Of a DNA stretch of 64,000 nt, positions 42,447 to 52,536 are shown piece after piece. The notes under the pieces were generated by a model, which did not search any database, had not been told where the DNA came from, and saw nothing but the letters and a program-made list of their open reading frames with translations. This DNA is from Cohnella sp. WQ 127256 (GTDB lineage Bacteria > Bacillota > Bacilli > Paenibacillales > Paenibacillaceae): positions 62,001 to 126,000 of the forward strand of contig NZ_JAMZCY010000008.1 in NCBI RefSeq assembly GCF_024519285.1, written 5' to 3'. The translations under genes and the position numbers were made by a program. Within the stretch, counting starts at the first letter, position 1; every line of letters begins with the position of its first letter.

Positions 42447-43958
42447 ATGGTCCCGCTTGAATTTGCCATTGCTGCTCTGATTATACTAGCAGGATCAATT
42501 TCCCGATTTTATTTGCCGTTGATCTGGAATAAGCTCCTGTTGTGCGTAGTTTTAATTGTAATTGTGATAGCGGTTTCACGACAGGACACGGGACAATATA
42601 CACTAATATTAAACGTATTATGTGTGCTTCTAGCTTCCTATAGCTTTTCTTGGTACGGGGCGATTAGCTCGATCTGTCTCGTAACGGGGTTAATCTTCGT
42701 TAACGATGAGCTTCATTGGAACTTCATTCTTGGGCTCCTCCTTGCAGGGGGTGCCGGGACTTTCATCTATACGAAGAACAAGCAGAAGCATGCTGCTTCA
42801 ACGGAATGGGTGTCTCAACTCTATAAGCAGTCGAGGCAATTGTCTATTCTGAAAGATATAGGATTTGCGATTCAGAGTACGATGGAAGTTGAAAAGCTGT
42901 TACATATTATTTTAACTGCGATTACCGCGGGCTATGGATTAGGATTTAATCGGGCGCTGCTCTTTCTAATGGACGAACAGGGCACACGATTGAAAGGTGA
43001 AGTTGGGATTGGCTCTATGAGCGTGAAGGAAGGGATTTCGACTTGGAATAGCGTAGTCCAAAGACGCATGAACTTAGGGGATTTCATCGCTGTGAAGAAG
43101 GAGGCGCAGTTCCGTGATGAGAGGCTAATTAATTTGCTACGCGGAATTGAAATTCCGATGGATTCCTCTGCCCATGTGTTTCGTCAAGTACAGACCAATA
43201 AAAGACCTTATATCGTTAATACGATCGACGATCAAGACCCTGTACAGATGCGATTAGCAGAGATGTTTGGAATGTCGTCCTTCGCAGTTGTTCCCATGCT
43301 TACGCAAGGAAAAATGCTAGGGGCAATCATCGTCGATAATAACGTTAATCATCATCCATTAGACATGGAGGAAATAGATAGTATTATCCCTCTTGCATCA
43401 CAAGCTTCTGTAGCAATTGAAAATTCACGTTTGTATGAAAAAATGCAGCAGATGTCGATTACGGATGGATTGACTGGTTTATACAATCAACGTTACTATC
43501 AGGAAACGCTAAATAAGCTATTAGTTGAAGCCGACGCAGGTTGTGAGCTTTCATTGATCATCGCGGATATTGATTTTTTCAAGCATTATAACGATACGAA
43601 TGGTCATCTTGAAGGAAATAATGCATTAATCGACTTAGCGAAAATAATGACGAAATCGGTTCAAGGTGCACAGGTCCCATGCCGGTTTGGTGGGGAGGAG
43701 TTTGTTGTACTCTTGCCTTATGTAACATCGGACGAAGCGCTAATCGTAGCCGAGAAAATTCGATCGGCCGTTGAAACGCATGCCTTCAACAACGGAAAAG
43801 CTCAGCCTATGGGGAAGCTGACGGTTAGCGTGGGTTTGGCCTCTTATGTACCGGGAATGAGCATGCAGCAGCTGCAGGATAATGCGGATACTGCTCTCTA
43901 TGAAGCGAAGCGAACTGGTAAAAACCGCGTAGTCGTGCATAGAGGGGGAGGGTCCTAG
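42447..43958 (+). CDS. Membrane GAF-GGDEF diguanylate cyclase
   Basis: 503 residues. Four membrane segments (about 3-110), a GAF domain (about 145-310; FNRALLFLMDEQGTRLKGEV, ASVAIENSRLYEKM) and a GGDEF domain (about 330-500; ITDGLTGLYNQRYYQE, CRFGGEEFVVLLPY). The active motif is the accepted variant GGEEF. The RxxD feedback site is missing. A longer frame begins at 42324 within a terminator; ATG 42447 with GGAGGG upstream is the likely start. It lies 3 bp before a small membrane-protein gene. Predicted to make cyclic di-GMP in response to an intracellular ligand at the GAF domain. Confidence 0.92.
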   Translation: MVPLEFAIAALIILAGSISRFYLPLIWNKLLLCVVLIVIVIAVSRQDTGQYTLILNVLCVLLASYSFSWYGAISSICLVTGLIFVNDELHWNFILGLLLAGGAGTFIYTKNKQKHAASTEWVSQLYKQSRQLSILKDIGFAIQSTMEVEKLLHIILTAITAGYGLGFNRALLFLMDEQGTRLKGEVGIGSMSVKEGISTWNSVVQRRMNLGDFIAVKKEAQFRDERLINLLRGIEIPMDSSAHVFRQVQTNKRPYIVNTIDDQDPVQMRLAEMFGMSSFAVVPMLTQGKMLGAIIVDNNVNHHPLDMEEIDSIIPLASQASVAIENSRLYEKMQQMSITDGLTGLYNQRYYQETLNKLLVEADAGCELSLIIADIDFFKHYNDTNGHLEGNNALIDLAKIMTKSVQGAQVPCRFGGEEFVVLLPYVTSDEALIVAEKIRSAVETHAFNNGKAQPMGKLTVSVGLASYVPGMSMQQLQDNADTALYEAKRTGKNRVVVHRGGGS

Positions 43959-43961
43959 CTT

Positions 43962-44456
43962 ATGGATGCGACGGTGGAATCTGTTGTTTTGTTAGGTGTG
44001 TTTGTGATTGGATTATTATTCAGTAAAGCGATATATAGATGGAGTAATGGACTCGTAGTCAGAGTCAAATTGAAGAAGTTAGGCTATGAACAGAAGGACC
44101 TTAACTTTTCCTATGACAGAGTGGTTTACACGGTATCACTCCCTACAAATCGGCCTGATATTATGGGTGCGGATAAGGGTGATTTCAGATTCGTGGAGGA
44201 ATATGACTCTTGGATTTATCCGCAATTGAGCGGAGTTCGTATTGAGTTGAATCAAGAGCAGGAAAATCCGAAGCTGATTGCTTACTTACCCATTGAACAA
44301 TTTCGGCTTCCGTTATTAGATCAATTATTAGTGGATCGGGTCATTTCGGGGGAAACCTACAGACGGATTTGTATTTATAAGCTGATCTTACCTTCGACAA
44401 GGAATGAAATGATAGATGAGGTGTACAAACAAATCCATAACAAACGATTCTCGTGA
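43962..44456 (+). CDS. Small membrane-anchored protein of unknown function
   Basis: 164 residues: one N-terminal membrane segment (VVLLGVFVIGLLFSKAIY) then a hydrophilic domain. I do not recognise a family. Its start lies 3 bp past the GGDEF gene stop, with GGGGGAGGG upstream, so it is very likely co-transcribed and may act with that cyclase. Ends at a convergent terminator. Confidence 0.75.
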   Translation: MDATVESVVLLGVFVIGLLFSKAIYRWSNGLVVRVKLKKLGYEQKDLNFSYDRVVYTVSLPTNRPDIMGADKGDFRFVEEYDSWIYPQLSGVRIELNQEQENPKLIAYLPIEQFRLPLLDQLLVDRVISGETYRRICIYKLILPSTRNEMIDEVYKQIHNKRFS

Positions 44457-44466
44457 TCAATACAGT

Positions 44467-44490
44467 GGGGCAGGAATAAGATCCTGCCCC
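44467..44490. terminator. Terminator hairpin between convergent genes
   Basis: Perfect 9-bp stem GGGGCAGGA / TCCTGCCCC with a 6-nt loop. The T tract is poor. Confidence 0.7.
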
Positions 44491-44503
44491 GCTGTTGCGT
44501 TAA

Positions 44504-47500
44504 TTAATGGGATAAGCTCAAGATGCGTAGCATTCTCATAACGGTAACAATAGCTTGAGCTTTGGTGACATTGGACAGTGGGTCTAGCTGGGTCGGAGAA
44601 ACTCCGATCATAATTTTTTGTTGTACCATGAGTGCCAAAGAAGCTTTAGCATAACTAGAAATTAAAGATTGATCGTTAAACGAATTCAAAGTACTTAGAT
44701 CCGTCTGATGGATCAAACCACTATAGTTCATTGCGTTTTCTAGAATGGCTGCTAATTCTTGACGTGTAATCGCTCCAAGTGGATCAAATGAATCAGCAGA
44801 TTTCCCTTTGATCAATCCAATCTGCACTGCGGTTGCAATTTCAGTCGCAAACTTGGTTTGATCGTCTACATCATTGAATGTTGACTTGCCTGTTACAGGA
44901 GCAACTCCTAAAGCCTTAACGATAATCGAAACAAATTCAGCACGAGTGATTTTATGATTTACACCAAATTCGCTCTGGCTAACCCCTGAGGCGATTAGCA
45001 TATTGGTTGCCATTTCAATATCCCTCTTGTACCAGTCTGCAGTCAAATCTTGGAATGCAATATCAGATTCGATGATCGAAAAAATTCCATGCTCATTCGT
45101 CTTCAATTCTACGGATACCGTTCCATCGGCATTTGTTGTCATTATTGTGGGAACATGACGATATTCATTTGTTTCTGGATTATAGATCACACCTGTGGCT
45201 CGTTCAACATGGATATCTGCCTTCTTCAGGATAAATACTTTGCTTACATGACTGGCGCCTGAGCTTAGTAGCATGGCATTAATATGAACTTGGACAGGTT
45301 CTACGAGAACCTTAGCGTTACTGGATTTGGCTTTGGACTTAAACTTGCTCGTGACATCAGGCACAGGAGATTGAATCGTGATTTTGATATCTGTAATCTC
45401 AACACCAGACTTCAGAGCGGAGAGCGGTATAAGGGTCTCAACACCGTTAACAACGATTGAAAGTGTGGCATCTTTCCCCTTCTTAGCCATTGCTTGAATA
45501 ACTTCTTTAGGAATTGTGGTCTCTACTTTCTTGAATTCAGTAACCATAGCGATTTGAACATTTGTAGAGGTTGAGCTTTCAATCGCTTGAATCGCGGCTG
45601 TTGGTTGTAAAGTAACGATTGCCGTATCTCCATCTCTCGTACTTGTCGGTTTCAGTTGGGTTGCTTTAGGGTTGCCGACTACAGATGTAACCGACGGAAT
45701 GGGGCCACCGCCACCACCACCGCCGCCAATACTGACAGGAGATGAGGTGGTTACATTGATCACAGGAGTAGAGACAGAGACACCTGTAATTTTGGTGTTG
45801 GATTTGGTAATGGCGATGACATTAACCTTATAGCTTGTATTTGGACTAAGAGAGGAGATGAGATAACTAGTGTCAGTTGTATACGCAACGAATGCTTGAT
45901 CTACAAAAACCTCATAACCTGTTGCGTTAGGTGCTGCATCCCATTTGATATTAACAGCATTAGGGCCTGCGCCTTTCAAAGTAAGGTTAGCTGGAGCTGC
46001 TAGAGCTGCTGGGTTCGCAATACCACGTATTGGCAAATCATTAACCAATTGCGTTGACAACGTTCTGTTACGATCGCCGCTGATTTCCCAGCTCATGACA
46101 CCGGCTAGATTCAAAGATTTGATCAGGGAAGCTTTGTACATCATCGTTTGCTCGTCATCGTAAGAAATAAAGTCTTTGTTCACGCTGTTGTATAAGTAGG
46201 GGACCTTGGAGGCTTCATTCCAATAACGGACGTAGCCTTCCCGTTTCATGTAATCATCCTCGATAGCTGAGAAGTCGAATTTCTGACTTTCCCATGTTCC
46301 GAATTGTCCAGCTATCGCTACGCCACCTTCACAGATTTGATATTCTCCGCCTGGAGGACAGCCCAACCAGCCATTACCGTAGAATGGAACACCCATGACT
46401 AATTTATAACTTGGGACTCCACCGTTCAAAAAGCTGTTAATCGCTCCGTTAACATTGTTTCTAAGAGCATAGGCTTTAGGATGATTCTTGTCATAATACA
46501 GAGGTGCATTATGATGGGTGAAGTTTTCCCAGCTGCCACTGTAGTCATAGTCCATCATGTTAATAAAATCAAGATATTGAGAGGAATTGGCTAGATCCGC
46601 ATTGTTAAGGAAGGCATCGGATTGCGCCGCTGCGATCGTTATGAGATAATAGCGACCGTCCTCAGAGCTTGCGGCATCTAGTGTTTCACGAAGGGTTTTA
46701 GATAAGAGTAAGAAGTTTTCTCGGTCTTCTGGTCCTCTAGAATTCGATTCTTCACCGCCCTCAACAGGATATTCCCAGTCGATATCTATGCCGTCTAAGC
46801 TATACGCACGGAGGAATTTGACTACAGAGTTCGCGAATGCGCGTCTGGTTTGCTCTGTTGCAGCCATTTTCGAGAAGTTTTTGGACCATGACCAACCCCC
46901 TACAGACACCATCATATTCAAGTGAGGATTTTGTTGGCGGATGAGCTTAAAGCTTTCAAAGTTTTGCATATCATATCCAGGATCACCTACGACCATCTCT
47001 CCATCGTAAACATATCTATTTTGTAAAGGGATATCTGCATTCTGACATGGGGTACCACCAGTTCCAGCTCCTTTCCAGCACAAATCGGAAAAGGCATAAT
47101 TAATATGAGTGACTTGGGATACATCCATATCCGTTGGCTTGAAATTACGACCGGTTTCACTTAACGACCACGATGTATAGTAAGTAATAATATTGTAATT
47201 GCTTCCTGGGACAACAGGAATTTCACTGCTTGCTGGGGAGGTCCAAAGCTTATTCTTCGCGACAACCTTAAATTGATAGGGTGTATTCTCAACTAAGTTA
47301 GTCGCAACGTAATGATTAGAAGCGCTTGAACCCATCCATATCCCATTCGAGAAGATGTCATAGCTAGTTGCGCCAGACGTTGGAGCCCAGCCGAGAGATG
47401 CGGAAGTTCTTGTGGCTGTGACCACTTTTAACCCCTGTGGTGCTGCTAATTGTCCCCAAGTCATAGTGAGCTGATTGCTATTAGCGGATACTTCGGTGAG

Positions 47501-48139
47501 CCCATTAACTGATTTCTGAGCACCCACACTAAAGGTGTATACTCCCCCGATTACAGAAGCTTCCCCAAGAGAGACGACATAGGATGTAGAATCGTTTGAC
47601 CATGTGCCGCCTTTCCATCCACCATTTACATAAATGTCATAACCGGTTGCGTCTGGACTCGAGCCCCAGCTTAAAGTCACGGTTGTGTCCGTAATATCAG
47701 TAAGCTGTAGATTGTGCGGAGGTGTTAACGGAGGCACTGGATAAGCATTGGGGTCTTCGGGAAGAGTGGTAAACGTGACTAAGTTACTTTTTTGTTCTGG
47801 GGTAATGACAGCTGCTTGGACCCCATCTTGACCTAGAAAAAAGGAATAGGTGGTTTCTGGGGTTAGACTGCCAATAACTTTAGATGATCCGTTTGCCCAG
47901 TCTACGTAACCGTTTTTGTCATTCCAAACCCAATAATCTGCTATATCAGGGATGGGATCCCACTCTAAGGTTACCGTGTGATCTGTGACTTGCGTAACTC
48001 TCAAATTCGTAGGACCTACTGGACTTATAGCAGCAGTAGCTTTGGAAGCCGTAGTGACTGTCAGAATAGAAGAGAACACTAAAATAAAGCTAACAATAAG
48101 TGCAACCATTTTCGAGTAATTCGTGTGCGAAGTATACAA
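44504..48139 (-). CDS. GH18 chitinase with FN3 and SLH domains
   Basis: 1211 residues. Signal peptide about 1-37. Three FN3 domains (about 39-310; GPTNLRVTQVTDHTVTLEWD is typical). The GH18 catalytic domain (about 315-702) contains the motif DGIDIDWEYP (near 450) with the catalytic Glu, plus SVGGWSWSKNF and MGVPFYGNGW. A fourth FN3 (about 710-795), a poly-Gly linker, a beta-rich module (about 820-1030) and three SLH segments (TRAEF, TRQEL, TKAQA) complete it. The longest frame starts at GTG 48148, which lies in the ribosome site. TTG 48139, 8 bp after AAAGGAG, is the likely start (TTG 48142 is possible). It is a surface-displayed endo-chitinase; a cre box precedes it. Confidence 0.93.
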   Translation of the reverse strand: MYTSHTNYSKMVALIVSFILVFSSILTVTTASKATAAISPVGPTNLRVTQVTDHTVTLEWDPIPDIADYWVWNDKNGYVDWANGSSKVIGSLTPETTYSFFLGQDGVQAAVITPEQKSNLVTFTTLPEDPNAYPVPPLTPPHNLQLTDITDTTVTLSWGSSPDATGYDIYVNGGWKGGTWSNDSTSYVVSLGEASVIGGVYTFSVGAQKSVNGLTEVSANSNQLTMTWGQLAAPQGLKVVTATRTSASLGWAPTSGATSYDIFSNGIWMGSSASNHYVATNLVENTPYQFKVVAKNKLWTSPASSEIPVVPGSNYNIITYYTSWSLSETGRNFKPTDMDVSQVTHINYAFSDLCWKGAGTGGTPCQNADIPLQNRYVYDGEMVVGDPGYDMQNFESFKLIRQQNPHLNMMVSVGGWSWSKNFSKMAATEQTRRAFANSVVKFLRAYSLDGIDIDWEYPVEGGEESNSRGPEDRENFLLLSKTLRETLDAASSEDGRYYLITIAAAQSDAFLNNADLANSSQYLDFINMMDYDYSGSWENFTHHNAPLYYDKNHPKAYALRNNVNGAINSFLNGGVPSYKLVMGVPFYGNGWLGCPPGGEYQICEGGVAIAGQFGTWESQKFDFSAIEDDYMKREGYVRYWNEASKVPYLYNSVNKDFISYDDEQTMMYKASLIKSLNLAGVMSWEISGDRNRTLSTQLVNDLPIRGIANPAALAAPANLTLKGAGPNAVNIKWDAAPNATGYEVFVDQAFVAYTTDTSYLISSLSPNTSYKVNVIAITKSNTKITGVSVSTPVINVTTSSPVSIGGGGGGGGPIPSVTSVVGNPKATQLKPTSTRDGDTAIVTLQPTAAIQAIESSTSTNVQIAMVTEFKKVETTIPKEVIQAMAKKGKDATLSIVVNGVETLIPLSALKSGVEITDIKITIQSPVPDVTSKFKSKAKSSNAKVLVEPVQVHINAMLLSSGASHVSKVFILKKADIHVERATGVIYNPETNEYRHVPTIMTTNADGTVSVELKTNEHGIFSIIESDIAFQDLTADWYKRDIEMATNMLIASGVSQSEFGVNHKITRAEFVSIIVKALGVAPVTGKSTFNDVDDQTKFATEIATAVQIGLIKGKSADSFDPLGAITRQELAAILENAMNYSGLIHQTDLSTLNSFNDQSLISSYAKASLALMVQQKIMIGVSPTQLDPLSNVTKAQAIVTVMRMLRILSLSH

Positions 48140-48175
48140 CAAGATCACTCCTTTTCAATTTTAGAAAAAAGAACA

Positions 48176-48191
48176 TTGTAAGCGTTTGCAT
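48176..48191. promoter_or_regulatory. cre box (CcpA site) upstream of the chitinase gene
   Basis: TTGTAAGCGTTTGCAT fully fits the CcpA consensus WTGNAANCGNWNNCWW, 37-52 bp before the TTG start. Suggests carbon catabolite repression. Confidence 0.65.
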
Positions 48192-48409
48192 CAATTGCGA
48201 ATACTTGTTGCCCCCCTCCATGTCATATTGAACTCGTTCTGGAGCGGAAGCTTAGAAGTAACTTTCTACTTATGTAATTGGGAATTTCATTCTGTAGATG
48301 TCCATTTTAGTGTAAAAGAAGCTCGTCTCACTATGTGAATGATCAATGATTATTTATAGTTAGCAACTGACTTTTCGAGGTCATTCCAAAATACGATAAG
48401 ATAAAGCAA

Positions 48410-48454
48410 AATACGCTAGAGAGAGAAGATTAAAAAATCTCTACCCAGCGTATT
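48410..48454 (-). terminator. Terminator of the small membrane-protein gene
   Basis: Outer arms AATACGCT / AGCGTATT with an inner AGAGA / TCTCT stem; TTTTGCTTT follows on the minus strand. Confidence 0.75.
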
Positions 48455-48470
48455 GAGGGATGCTGCTTGA

Positions 48471-48860
48471 TTAATCGCGGGAAAATAGCTTTTTATCAAA
48501 AAACACAATGACGAGAAACAATGCCATCGCAAGAAGGAGTATAGCCGCTGGGATAATAAACGCCAACAAGGTTGCCGTATTTTCCGATTTATAGTACAGC
48601 AGCATCCCGAGAGGCATAAGTCCACCCCCGATGAGACTGGTCAAGGCTTGTAGTTTAGCGGTTCTCTTCATGCTGATTTCCTTAAATACATAATAAAAGA
48701 TACCATAGACAAAGAGGGTCAGCCATCCGACAACAAGAATATGAGCATGGACAGGAATGATGGAATAATCTTCTCTTCCCGCCATATCAGAACCGATCAA
48801 CGCCCCGATTAGCGCATAGATTGCGGCAATGCGAATTAACCATTTACTGTGATTTATCAT
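48471..48860 (-). CDS. Small membrane protein with HAH-x-x-x-x-GW motif
   Basis: 129 residues with four membrane segments. The segment VHAHILVVGWLTLFVYGIFY resembles the heme-ligand helix of heme-copper oxidase subunit I (a His before a conserved Gly-Trp), but the protein is far shorter. Similar small proteins are annotated as cytochrome-oxidase-subunit-I-like in other genomes. ATG 48860 is chosen because GAGGAG lies 8 bp upstream; GTG 48875 overlaps that site. A single gene, divergent from the YesM-like kinase. Function unknown; a heme-binding or respiratory assembly role is a guess. Confidence 0.75.
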   Translation of the reverse strand: MINHSKWLIRIAAIYALIGALIGSDMAGREDYSIIPVHAHILVVGWLTLFVYGIFYYVFKEISMKRTAKLQALTSLIGGGLMPLGMLLYYKSENTATLLAFIIPAAILLLAMALFLVIVFFDKKLFSRD

Positions 48861-49093
48861 TTCTACTCTCCTCACAACCTTAGTTTATTCTTTCTAAATT
48901 TACGTTAGTAAAATGAACCGCGTATGAACAGCAGGTGAACAAATTGTGAACACGAAACGGGAAGAGATTATATATCCGTGGAGAAGGAGAGGATAAGTGT
49001 TTGTAAATAACTACCATAAATTGATCCGAGGAAAGCCGATGTTCATGTCGAATAGTATAGTGCCTCGAAATAATGGCGCGAAGGAGAAGTACG

Positions 49094-50875
49094 ATGAGAC
49101 GTTGGTTGGCTAATTCGCTTAAGCGCAAGTTATCCTTATTGCTGTTGTGTGCGATTCTATTACCGTTGTTGTCTACGGGAGTCGTTTCGTATCAAATGGC
49201 TACCTCTGTCACTGAGGATAAGGCGAAGGAATCAGGGATGAACACTCTGAAGCAAATTAAGGAAAAGCTGGAGTTTGTCATTCAGGACGTGGAGAACATG
49301 TCCATCTTCCTCATAGGTGAAAAGGATATTCAGCTGTATCTGGACAATGATGAAGAGGATGTGACTCGCTATTCGTTGATCATAGGTACTTTAACGAATT
49401 TAGCCTTTTCAAAGAAATATATATCGAACATTACAATCATTCCGAAGAATGGAAATCCTGAATTATCGAACTCTACAATCCTGCAATCAGGTCTGAAGCC
49501 GCTACTGGAGCAGCATAAGGTGGATTATCGTAACGCTAAGAAGTGGTGGACTTCACTTTATGAGAATAAAACAACAGAGGGAATTAAGCGGGTGGTTTCG
49601 GTTGTAAGACCGATCCGTAATTTTTATAATTTCAAGGAAATGGGTTCTCTATCTATTAGTGTGGATCAGAAGGAAATTGCACGTTTCATCAATGAAGCCG
49701 GCTGGGAGAGCAGCGGATATGTCCTTCTGCTTGATAAGGATAACAAGATCATTTCCGGTGGTGATCCGAAATGGTTAACGCAAGCGTTTTCAGATGTTTT
49801 CCCGCAAATGGATACGTTTACGAGTGAGAGTGGTGTCCTCAATTATAGTGGGGGTAAGGATCAGAGAACAATTCTGTATCAATCGATCCCAAGTCTGGGT
49901 TGGAAGCTGGTTGGATTTATTCCTACTCAGGTGTATAAGGCGCAGAATAAATATGTTCTTACAGTAACAGCGGTTGCAATCGGAGTTGCAGTATTACTTG
50001 CGATTGGACTCATGTTTTATTTCTTGCAATGGGTAACCAAGCCGCTCACGAAGCTGACCCATTACCTGCGGGATTTGAATCCGGATGACACGATTCCGAT
50101 GTACAAGATTAAGAGTACAGATGAAATCGGATTACTTGTTCGAAGCTATAATAAGCTCAGCGAGCGGATCGGAAGGCTTAAGGATCAGGTGCAGCAGAAT
50201 GAAGCGATGAAGAAGGAAGCGGACATTCAAGCGCTGCAATCCCAGATTAATCCGCACTTTCTCTATAATACGCTATCGTCGATTCACTGGATCGCTCTAA
50301 TGAACAAGGATCGGCAAATCGCTGAAATGGTTGGTGCACTGAGTGATTTCTTACGCTTTAGCTTAAATAAAGGGGAGGAGTATTGTCCCGTTAAACAAGA
50401 GATTTCCCATGTACAGAATTATGCCTATATTCAGTCCATTCGATTCCCCGATCAGTTCGAGATTGAGTTTTTTGTTGATCCAGAGATGAAGGAAATCATG
50501 ATGCTGAAGCTACTGCTCCAGCCCTTGATTGAGAATAGTCTCATACATGGGATTCAGAAAAGGAAAGAAAAAGGACAAGTATTCGTTCATGGTGAGCTGC
50601 AAGGAAGCCAGATGAGGTTTGTCGTGGAGGATACTGGAGTTGGTATCCAGGAAGGCAAACTTCGTGAAATCCGCAGTTTATTGATGACATCGATTGATAC
50701 GGGGCGGCATCTGAAGGGACAAGTTAGGCCTGTAACAAGTAACTATGGCTTGCTTAATGTGCATCAACGGCTTCAGCTACATTACGGCAGTGATTCTGGA
50801 TTAACGATAGAAAGCGAGTGGGGGAAGGGCACGCGAATTTCCTTTACCATTCCGCTTGGGGAGGTACAAGCATGA
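49094..50875 (+). CDS. YesM-family sensor histidine kinase
   Basis: 593 residues. First membrane segment (about 12-32), an outer sensor domain (about 35-290), second membrane segment (about 295-317), HAMP, then the LytS/YesM-type kinase core with the phospho-accepting His in QSQINPHFLYNTLSSIHWIA (near 385), and an ATPase domain with LLQPLIENSLIHGIQ and GLLNVHQRLQLHYG. ATG 49094 with AAGGAG 7 bp upstream is preferred over 49073. The regulator gene overlaps its stop (ATGA). It is probably the sensor for the importer encoded just downstream (52537-55735). Confidence 0.92.
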   Translation: MRRWLANSLKRKLSLLLLCAILLPLLSTGVVSYQMATSVTEDKAKESGMNTLKQIKEKLEFVIQDVENMSIFLIGEKDIQLYLDNDEEDVTRYSLIIGTLTNLAFSKKYISNITIIPKNGNPELSNSTILQSGLKPLLEQHKVDYRNAKKWWTSLYENKTTEGIKRVVSVVRPIRNFYNFKEMGSLSISVDQKEIARFINEAGWESSGYVLLLDKDNKIISGGDPKWLTQAFSDVFPQMDTFTSESGVLNYSGGKDQRTILYQSIPSLGWKLVGFIPTQVYKAQNKYVLTVTAVAIGVAVLLAIGLMFYFLQWVTKPLTKLTHYLRDLNPDDTIPMYKIKSTDEIGLLVRSYNKLSERIGRLKDQVQQNEAMKKEADIQALQSQINPHFLYNTLSSIHWIALMNKDRQIAEMVGALSDFLRFSLNKGEEYCPVKQEISHVQNYAYIQSIRFPDQFEIEFFVDPEMKEIMMLKLLLQPLIENSLIHGIQKRKEKGQVFVHGELQGSQMRFVVEDTGVGIQEGKLREIRSLLMTSIDTGRHLKGQVRPVTSNYGLLNVHQRLQLHYGSDSGLTIESEWGKGTRISFTIPLGEVQA

Positions 50876-52443
50876 AGATTATGATCGTGGATGATGAGGT
50901 TATTATTCGTACAGGGTTATGTACGGTTATCGATTGGAAGGAGCTAGGTTTGGAGCTCCTTCCCCCCGCATCCTCAGCAGAGGAAGCACTTGAAAGGATA
51001 CCTTTAGAGAAGCCCCATATTTTGTTGACGGATATTCGTATGTCAGGCATGGATGGAATCCAATTGGCCAAAGAGGTCAAGGAGATGCTGCCGGACACAG
51101 AGATATTGATTCTGACGGGGTATGATGACTTTTCCTATGCTCAACAAGCCATACGTGGAGGAGTCATGGATTATTTACTTAAGACGAGCCGGCCTGAGGA
51201 AATTATTAAAGCAGCAATGAAGGCGAAGCAGAACATTACTAAGAAGCAGGAGCTGTTGAAGCAGGAAAATCTTCAGACGTCTACTTACAGCAAGCAATTG
51301 TTAATTGAGCTGTTGAACAAAGGCTTGGATAAGGAAGATGTCAGCTCATTAGATAAAATTCGTGATTGGTTTCGAAAGTACGATGTAGAACAAAATAAGG
51401 GAGAGCTTATCCCTATGCAAGTGATACTGATTTCAGCTTCGGGATGGGGAGAGAAGCCCTTTGACGTATTGCTGCAGGGGGCGGTTGATAATATATTCAG
51501 CGAGCTACTTCCCTGTATAACGCTACTCAGCAAGGATCAATTGCTCCTCGTCGTACGTTACGAAGAGGGTCTCACAGATCGTATGAGCTTACTCCAGGTA
51601 CTGCAACGTGTGGAAAAAACACTAAAGTGTACTGTGTTTTGTACACTCGGCTGTACGGTTACAAATTATGAAAGCTTAAAGGCTTCTTATCAAGAAGCCC
51701 AAGAAATATACGCCTTTAAGGGATTAATAGGCGCTAGAGGATTGTTCACTATTGGTGATATCGAGGATCGCACGGGTAGTCGTACAGTATGCTCTGAGAA
51801 GGAAGAGGCGGAGCTTGCGGCTATTCTTATGAGCAATGATGCAACTGAGCTTAGGCATTGGGTTAATCAGACGGTTAGGGCACAGCTTGAAGATCCAGCA
51901 GCGCTGCCTACTACGCTTCGAGGATTTCTCCAATCTATGGTCATATCGGGTCACCGCTGGTCAGAACGAACCTATTCTAGTCAAGATGGTGGAATGCAAG
52001 GTGTACCTATGCCCGCCACACTAAGCTTTGAGCTTGAAGGGCGTCCTGAGGATGAAGTGTTCAAGCAGCTTTCTTATGTGATGTCCGCCTTTCATCAAGC
52101 TATGGATCAAAGCCGATTTTCCTATATTCCTAAATCCATCGCTTATATTAAAGAAAATCTAGATCAGAGCTTATCCTTGCACCAAGTAGCTAGCTTTGTG
52201 CATCTGAACCAGAATCATTTTTGTGAGGTGTTTAAGCGGGAGACGGGGTTAACCTATCTAGAATTCGTAACTCAAGAGAGAATGCGTAAAGCCACAGAAA
52301 TGTTAAGGAGTACGCCTAATAAAGTCAGTGAAGTGGCGAAGCGTGTTGGTTATTTAGACATTAAATACTTCACGCAGCAGTTCAAAAAGCATACAGGGAA
52401 AACGCCATCTGAATATCGTCAAGTGATGAAAGATACTGAATAA
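50872..52443 (+). CDS. YesN-family response regulator (AraC type)
   Basis: 523 residues. Receiver (1-120; IVDDEVIIRTGL, phospho-Asp in LLTDIRMSGMDG), a long central region (about 140-410), and two AraC helix-turn-helix motifs at the C-terminus (about 425-520; LSLHQVASFVHLNQNHFCEV and EVAKRVGYLDIKYFTQQFKK). ATG 50872 overlaps the kinase stop; GGGGAGG is upstream. It should activate the downstream binding-protein and permease genes. The target box cannot be read from sequence alone. Confidence 0.94.
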   Translation: MKIMIVDDEVIIRTGLCTVIDWKELGLELLPPASSAEEALERIPLEKPHILLTDIRMSGMDGIQLAKEVKEMLPDTEILILTGYDDFSYAQQAIRGGVMDYLLKTSRPEEIIKAAMKAKQNITKKQELLKQENLQTSTYSKQLLIELLNKGLDKEDVSSLDKIRDWFRKYDVEQNKGELIPMQVILISASGWGEKPFDVLLQGAVDNIFSELLPCITLLSKDQLLLVVRYEEGLTDRMSLLQVLQRVEKTLKCTVFCTLGCTVTNYESLKASYQEAQEIYAFKGLIGARGLFTIGDIEDRTGSRTVCSEKEEAELAAILMSNDATELRHWVNQTVRAQLEDPAALPTTLRGFLQSMVISGHRWSERTYSSQDGGMQGVPMPATLSFELEGRPEDEVFKQLSYVMSAFHQAMDQSRFSYIPKSIAYIKENLDQSLSLHQVASFVHLNQNHFCEVFKRETGLTYLEFVTQERMRKATEMLRSTPNKVSEVAKRVGYLDIKYFTQQFKKHTGKTPSEYRQVMKDTE

Positions 52444-52536
52444 TGACCCCCTTCACTCCGAAGTCTCTCCCGTTATGCAGGATGGAGTTGCCCCTTATAC
52501 TGAAGTTGTAACTAGAGATTAGGAGGGCATAAGGAC

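Larger units (their letters stand above)
48140..48470. other. 331-bp intergenic region
   Basis: Holds the chitinase leader and cre box at one end and the terminator of the small membrane-protein gene at the other; I see no gene in it. Confidence 0.6.

Noticed and set aside
48129-48136. GTATAC near the chitinase start as a site for the rhamnosidase regulator
   Set aside because: It lies within the coding start, is an isolated 6-mer and lacks the AAATAC partner.
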